In this document: piece after piece, positions 60,199 to 64,000 of the stretch | How positions within the stretch are numbered: position 1 is the stretch's first letter | Layout: every line of letters starts with the position of its first letter | DNA from: CAYWKS01 sp964458935 | Lineage (GTDB): Bacteria; Planctomycetota; Phycisphaerae; Phycisphaerales; Zrk34 | Length of the DNA stretch: 64,000 bases | Assembly (NCBI GenBank): GCA_964458935.1 | Contig: CAYWKS010000015.1 | Span: forward strand, 1-64,000 | Reading direction: 5' to 3' | Program-made: the position numbers and the translations under genes | The notes under the pieces: model-generated | The model's input: the letters and a program-made list of their open reading frames with translations, nothing else | What the model was told of the DNA's origin: nothing | The model's database searches: none

Positions 60199-61257
60199 TC
60201 AGCCCGACGCGTCGGCCCCGTCGGGGCGCGGCTGCTGCATGCTCAGGCAGTGCAGCGCGCCCAACCCGACGACCAGCCGGTCCGCGGGGATCGGCTCGAT
60301 GTGATGGTGCGGCATCGCCGCGGCCAGGGCGTCGCACGCCGCATCGTCGGCACGCTGCCCGAACACCGGCACCAGCACCGCCGCGTTGACGATGAGGAAG
60401 TTGGCGTAGCTCGCGGGGCACGGCTGACGCCCGCCGCCGGCGAAGTGGTCCGGCGGGTAAGCGTAGGTCACCGCCTCGGGCGCGGGCAGCTCGACCAGGT
60501 CGAACGCGTTGCCGTCGGTGTCGCGGGCCGACTCCAGCGCCGCCCAGTTGTGCCGCAGCGCCGCGTGATCGGGGTGCGTGCACGGGGCGCGGACGGCGGC
60601 GATCTTGCTCGGCCCGATGAACCGCGCCACGTCGTCCACGTGACCGTCGGTGTCGTCGCCGGCGATCCCCCCGGGCAGCCAGATCACCCGCTCGGCGCCG
60701 AGCGCCCGCCGCAGCATCGCCTCCACGCCGGCGCGATCGGCGTCGGCGTTGCGCTTCGCGTTGATCAGGCACGCCTCGGTCGTCATCACCACGCCCCGGC
60801 CGTTGCCGTCGATCGACCCGCCCTCCAGCACCGTCTCGTGCGCCCAGACCGGGATGTCCAGCAGCCGCGCCACCCGCCGGGGGATCGCGTCGTCGTCGGC
60901 ATACGACCCGTCGTACTTGCCGCCCCACCCGTCGAACCGGAAGTCGTGGCACGCCAGCTCGCCGCCGGGCCCGACCATGAAGATCGGCCCGTAGTCGCGG
61001 ACCCACGCGTCGTTGGTGGGCATGGCGTGCCGCTTGCCGATCAGCTCGACCCGGGCAAACCGCGCCACCTGCGCCATGAAGTGGTCGTACTGGCCGCACG
61101 CCGCCTCGAAACACCCCGGCCAGGTGCCGCGGTTGTGAGGATACGCCAGCCAGACCGCCTCGACGGGTTCGAACTCGCCCGGCCAGCGATAACCCAGCTC
61201 CCACGCCGATCGATCGTGCACACGCACCCCGGGCACATCCCTCGCCTCGCCGCTCAT
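60199..61257 (-). CDS. aguA: Agmatine deiminase
   Basis: A 352-residue enzyme converting agmatine to N-carbamoylputrescine. The guanidino-modifying fold is indicated by MPTNDAWVRDYGPIF, EGGSIDGNGRG, LPGGIAGDDTDGHVDDVARF and the catalytic cysteine C337 in GLGALHCLSMQQP. ATG at 61257 (MSGEARD) overlaps the aguB stop codon by four bases; earlier in-frame codons fall inside aguB. With aguB it makes a two-step route from agmatine to putrescine. Confidence 0.95.
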   Translation of the reverse strand: MSGEARDVPGVRVHDRSAWELGYRWPGEFEPVEAVWLAYPHNRGTWPGCFEAACGQYDHFMAQVARFARVELIGKRHAMPTNDAWVRDYGPIFMVGPGGELACHDFRFDGWGGKYDGSYADDDAIPRRVARLLDIPVWAHETVLEGGSIDGNGRGVVMTTEACLINAKRNADADRAGVEAMLRRALGAERVIWLPGGIAGDDTDGHVDDVARFIGPSKIAAVRAPCTHPDHAALRHNWAALESARDTDGNAFDLVELPAPEAVTYAYPPDHFAGGGRQPCPASYANFLIVNAAVLVPVFGQRADDAACDALAAAMPHHHIEPIPADRLVVGLGALHCLSMQQPRPDGADASG

Positions 61258-62144
61258 GGCCGATCCACCATCCGCTGCATGATCGGCTGATACGCGTCGA
61301 TCCGCCGATCCCGCAGGAACGGCCAGCCCTTCCGCCACGACTCGATCATCCCGCCGTCGAGTTCGACGACGAGCGCGGCTGGCTCGGCGGCCGGCGCCTC
61401 GGCGATGATCCGGCCCGACGGGTCAGCCACGAACGATCGACCCCAGAAGACCAGCTCGTCCTCCCGCCCGAAGCGGTTGATCGCCGCGACGTAGACGCCG
61501 TTCGCGATCGCGTGCGACCGCTGGATCGTCTGCCAAGCCTCGAACTGCCGCTCGCGGTCGTCGGGCGTCTCGCCGCGACCGTCGGGCGCGTCGTGCCACC
61601 CGATCGCCGTCGGGTACAGCAGCAGCCTCGCCCCGTGCAGCGCCGTCAGCCGCGCCGCCTCCGGGAACCACTGGTCCCAGCAGACCAGCATGCCGACCGG
61701 CCAGTCGCCCACGTCCTGCGCGCCGAAGCCCAGGTCGCCCGGCGTGAAGTAGTACTTCTCGTAAAACCGCGGGTCGTCGGGGATGTGCATCTTCCGATAC
61801 CGCCCGACGATCCGCCCCGCCGGATCGATCAGGATCGAGGTGTTGTGGAACACGCCCGCCGCTCGCCGCTCGAACAGCGAGCCGCTGATGAACACGCCGA
61901 GCTCCCGCGCCAGGTCCGCCAGCCGCTGCGACGTCGGACCGGGGATCGGCTCGGCCAGGTCAAACCCCGCCTCGTCCTCGACCTGCGGGAAATACGTGCC
62001 GGCGAACAGCTCCTGCGTCACCAGAAGCCCCGCCCCCCGCCCCGCGGCCTCCCGCGCCAGCCGCTCGCACTCGGCGACGTTCGACTGCTTGTCCGGCACG
62101 CAGGCGTGCTGCAGCAGTCCGATCGTGAGTCTGTGCTCGTCCAT
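61254..62144 (-). CDS. aguB: N-carbamoylputrescine amidase
   Basis: A 296-residue carbon-nitrogen hydrolase that completes putrescine synthesis from agmatine. The Glu-Lys-Cys triad lies in QELFAGTYF, KMHIPDDPRFYEKYYFTPGD and MLVCWDQWFPEAARL. ATG at 62144 (MDEHRLTIGLLQH) is chosen over 62153 because a TACAAT minus-10-like box (62152-62157) overlaps the upstream codon, so that ATG would not be transcribed. It leads directly into aguA (four-base overlap). Confidence 0.94.
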   Translation of the reverse strand: MDEHRLTIGLLQHACVPDKQSNVAECERLAREAAGRGAGLLVTQELFAGTYFPQVEDEAGFDLAEPIPGPTSQRLADLARELGVFISGSLFERRAAGVFHNTSILIDPAGRIVGRYRKMHIPDDPRFYEKYYFTPGDLGFGAQDVGDWPVGMLVCWDQWFPEAARLTALHGARLLLYPTAIGWHDAPDGRGETPDDRERQFEAWQTIQRSHAIANGVYVAAINRFGREDELVFWGRSFVADPSGRIIAEAPAAEPAALVVELDGGMIESWRKGWPFLRDRRIDAYQPIMQRMVDRP

Positions 62145-62151
62145 ACGCGAC

Positions 62152-62157
62152 ATTGTA
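62152..62157 (-). promoter_or_regulatory. Putative minus-10 box (TACAAT) of aguBA, start-proximal
   Basis: On the minus strand TACAAT ends seven bases before the aguB ATG at 62144, so transcription would begin at the start codon and the mRNA would be leaderless. TTGTGC 15 bases further upstream is a weak minus-35. Confidence 0.4.
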
Positions 62158-62237
62158 GAGAAAGCCCACGCAGCACAAGCCCGGGGCTCGGCCGCGCGAC
62201 CGCCTTTGATGACGACGCCTCGCCCCGCGCCGGCCGC

Positions 62238-62828
62238 TCACAAGAGCCCGATCACGAGGACAGCCGCGGTCGCGGCGGCGGTGAAGACGCCCAGCAGCGC
62301 GACCAGCCCGTCCCGCGCGGTCAACGCCAAACCGAACAGCAGGGTGGCCGCACCCGGCACCGCCGCGGCGAACGGCACCAGCTCCAGCGGCGGGATCATC
62401 AGCGCCACCGCCACGAGGATCGCCGCCAGCACGTATGCCATGAAGTCGTCCAGCATCCACGTCATCCGCGGCCGCAGCCCCTTGTCGATCCGACGCGCCC
62501 ACGGCTCGCATCGCTCCAGCGCGCGGCAGAGCTTGTCCTGGTCCACGCTCCGCTCACGCAACTGCCGCGGGATCCACGGGTGCGTCAGCCCGATCAGCCG
62601 CTGTACCGCGATCAGGAACAGCAGCATCGCCATGAGGGTCGGCACGCCCGGGACCCCGCCCAGCGGCGTCAGCACGATCATGCCGATCAACGCCAGCACC
62701 GGCCCGAACACCCGCCCGCGAAACGCCCGCAGCACCGCCTGAACGCTGACGCGATCGGTCGCGCGGATCTCGTCTCGCAGCTCCTGCAGCGTCGCCGCCA
62801 GGCCTTGACCCGCGCCGCCCTCCGCCAT
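62238..62828 (-). CDS. ExoD-family membrane protein
   Basis: A 196-residue membrane protein with the ExoD (exopolysaccharide synthesis) pattern: an N-terminal amphipathic helix (TLQELRDEI), a Gly/Pro-rich turn (GPVLALIGMIVLTPLGGVPGVPTLMAMLLFLIAVQRLIG), LERCEPWARRIDKGLRPRM, and two more membrane segments. The family is linked to exopolysaccharide production and alkaline tolerance in rhizobia; its biochemical role is unknown. ATG at 62828 has AGGAG eight bases upstream; in-frame codons further upstream are rejected as they give Arg/Gly-rich non-protein sequence. Confidence 0.85.
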   Translation of the reverse strand: MAEGGAGQGLAATLQELRDEIRATDRVSVQAVLRAFRGRVFGPVLALIGMIVLTPLGGVPGVPTLMAMLLFLIAVQRLIGLTHPWIPRQLRERSVDQDKLCRALERCEPWARRIDKGLRPRMTWMLDDFMAYVLAAILVAVALMIPPLELVPFAAAVPGAATLLFGLALTARDGLVALLGVFTAAATAAVLVIGLL

Positions 62829-62951
62829 CGCTCGCTCCTGTCGCTTGGCTCGTCCGCCCGTCGCCGCCGCACGCTCGCACACGACGCCGCGCCGCGCAAG
62901 CCAGCATAACGCCGACCGCGCCCCCTCGCCCGCCCCGCCCGCCTCGCCCGG

Positions 62952-62957
62952 TACACT
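62952..62957 (+). promoter_or_regulatory. Putative minus-10 box (TACACT) upstream of the PqiA-like gene
   Basis: GGTACACTGCG stands 46 bases before the ATG at 63004, the same sequence type seen ahead of pyrF. No clear minus-35. Confidence 0.35.
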
Positions 62958-63003
62958 GCGCCACGCTCGGACGCACCCGCACCGGCCTTCATAAGGACAT
63001 GCC

Positions 63004-63507
63004 ATGAGCCATCACACCGCACTCGTCTCGCAACACCCCCGTCGGCTCGATGTGCAGGCCCTCATCCTCGTGGCGGCCGGCCTGCTCCTCGCCGCCTACT
63101 TCCTCCCCACGCTCAAGCTCACCAAGATCATCTTCTTCACCGACACCTATTCGATCTGGGCCGGGATCGCCGAGCTGTGGAAGAGCCAGCACTACCTGCT
63201 CGCGGCGCTGGTCTTCGCCTTCTCGATGCTCTTCCCCGTGGCCAAACTCGTCGGGCTGGCGTGGGTCTGGTACGTCCCGATGACGCCCGTACGACGCGAA
63301 CACGCCGCCGACTGGATCGGCCAGCTCGGCAAGTGGTCGATGGTCGACGTGTTCGTCGTCGCGATCCTCATCGTGCTCATCAAGGCCCAGGACCTCGCCG
63401 ACGCCGAGGCCGGCATCGGCATCTACCTCTTCGCCGCCGCCGTCATCCTCTCCATGATCGCGTCGGTCAGCGTCGAACGGCTCGCACGCCGCCCCGAGCC
63501 CGCGTAG
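63004..63507 (+). CDS. PqiA-family membrane protein (paraquat-inducible protein A-like)
   Basis: A 167-residue protein with four membrane helices (LILVAAGLLLAAYFLPTLKL, HYLLAALVFAFSMLFPVAKLVGLAWVW, SMVDVFVVAILIVLIKAQ and a last segment), matching one half of PqiA: SIWAGIAELW, LFPVAKL, LGKWSMVDVFVVAIL. PqiA proteins are tied to lipid transport and envelope stress in Gram-negative bacteria. No partner MCE (PqiB) gene is in the window. ATG at 63004 has AAGGA five bases upstream. Confidence 0.88.
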   Translation: MSHHTALVSQHPRRLDVQALILVAAGLLLAAYFLPTLKLTKIIFFTDTYSIWAGIAELWKSQHYLLAALVFAFSMLFPVAKLVGLAWVWYVPMTPVRREHAADWIGQLGKWSMVDVFVVAILIVLIKAQDLADAEAGIGIYLFAAAVILSMIASVSVERLARRPEPA

Positions 63508-63530
63508 CCGACCACCCACCGCGACCCCGC

Positions 63531-64000
63531 TCAACGCGCGATCAGCGTATGCCGACCCGATCCGATGCCTTCCACGAACAGGTAACCGTCGCGGGACACG
63601 GCGGCGACCTCCTCGCCGTCCACCTCCAGCGCGGCGGCCGACCCGTCGCGCCGCGGCAAGCCCACCGTCGCCGTCATGTTCGCCGGGATCGCGACGGTCA
63701 ACGCGAACGCCTCGCGGTTCTCAAACGACACGCCGACGGGCCCGCGGATGGTCGGCACCTCGCCGGTCGCACGCTCCAGCGCGCCCGGACGCGGCTGCAC
63801 CCACGCCCTGGCGAAACCCGGTTCGCGCGGCCTCACGCCCAGCACGTAACGCGGGATGACGTTCGCCGGCGCCGCACCCCACGCGTGCGTCCAGTCCAGG
63901 TTCCGCTTGAAGCGAAGGTCCCACGCCTCCATCGTGATCGTCGAACCCACCTCCAGCATGTGATGCCAGCTTCGCGTCGACTGCGACGTCATCAGCTCCA
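63531..64000 (-). CDS. Alpha-L-rhamnosidase (GH78), C-terminal part, 5' end outside window
   Basis: The C-terminal ~156 residues of a GH78-type protein: TITMEAWDLRFKRNLDWTHAWGAAPANVIPRYVLGVRP is the family's barrel end, followed by the usual C-terminal beta-sandwich. The frame runs off the window edge, so the catalytic part is not visible. These enzymes remove terminal alpha-L-rhamnose, as in rhamnogalacturonan, which fits the nearby GH28, GH29 and GH35 genes. Confidence 0.88.
   Translation of the reverse strand, partial: ELMTSQSTRSWHHMLEVGSTITMEAWDLRFKRNLDWTHAWGAAPANVIPRYVLGVRPREPGFARAWVQPRPGALERATGEVPTIRGPVGVSFENREAFALTVAIPANMTATVGLPRRDGSAAALEVDGEEVAAVSRDGYLFVEGIGSGRHTLIAR

Overview
The window is GC-rich (roughly two-thirds G+C), densely coded bacterial chromosome. 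Two PEP-CTERM proteins, ECF sigma factors paired with membrane anti-sigma/FecR proteins, very large surface proteins, a fused SufS-SufE and a set of plant/algal-polysaccharide glycoside hydrolases together suggest a planctomycete, probably of the class Phycisphaerae. This is an inference from gene content; there is no rRNA marker here. I see no CRISPR array, prophage or intact insertion sequence.

Layout. 1-5.2 kb: SUF iron-sulfur assembly operon (sufB partial, sufC, sufD, fused sufSE, a SufT/MIP18-type gene). 5.3-20.2 kb: a phosphate and polyphosphate island. The minus strand carries phoB, pstS, pstC, pstA, pstB, a small lipoprotein gene and phoU; the plus strand carries a CHAD protein, a stand-alone Ppx-type HD protein and polyphosphate kinase. 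PstA and PstC carry very large extra-cytoplasmic insertions. 20.2-24.8 kb: a small ORF, an ECF sigma/FecR pair, a class V aminotransferase and a LysR regulator. 24.8-30.3 kb: six minus-strand genes (folE, DUF378, a transposase-derived DUF4096 protein, SRPBCC, a membrane protein, an SDR with DUF2867) read away from a divergent MerR/B12-domain regulator of the LitR/CarH type. The folE promoter is well formed and has three 9-bp-phased direct repeats on its start site. 30.4-41.2 kb: pdxH, a DUF11 lipoprotein, mscS, PEP-CTERM genes, a WecA/MraY-type transferase, a sugar-nucleotide epimerase, pyrF, a DUF971 gene, serC and tRNA-Arg(CCU).

41.2-51.5 kb: three minus-strand genes, namely an ECF sigma factor, a 1021-residue fusion of an anti-sigma-like segment with a YfbK-type von Willebrand A protein, and a 2178-residue membrane protein made of two homologous halves. 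I consider this and the folE/MerR operon the best candidates for undescribed systems. 51.7-54.1 kb: two translationally coupled secreted or anchored proteins of unknown function. 54.2-64 kb: GH35 beta-galactosidase, GH29 fucosidase, GH28 polygalacturonase-like and a partial GH78 rhamnosidase, interleaved with aguA/aguB (agmatine to putrescine), an ExoD-type protein and a PqiA-type membrane protein.

Start codons were chosen from ribosome-binding sites, overlaps and family alignment. Several minus-10-like boxes lie so close to start codons that leaderless transcripts are likely.
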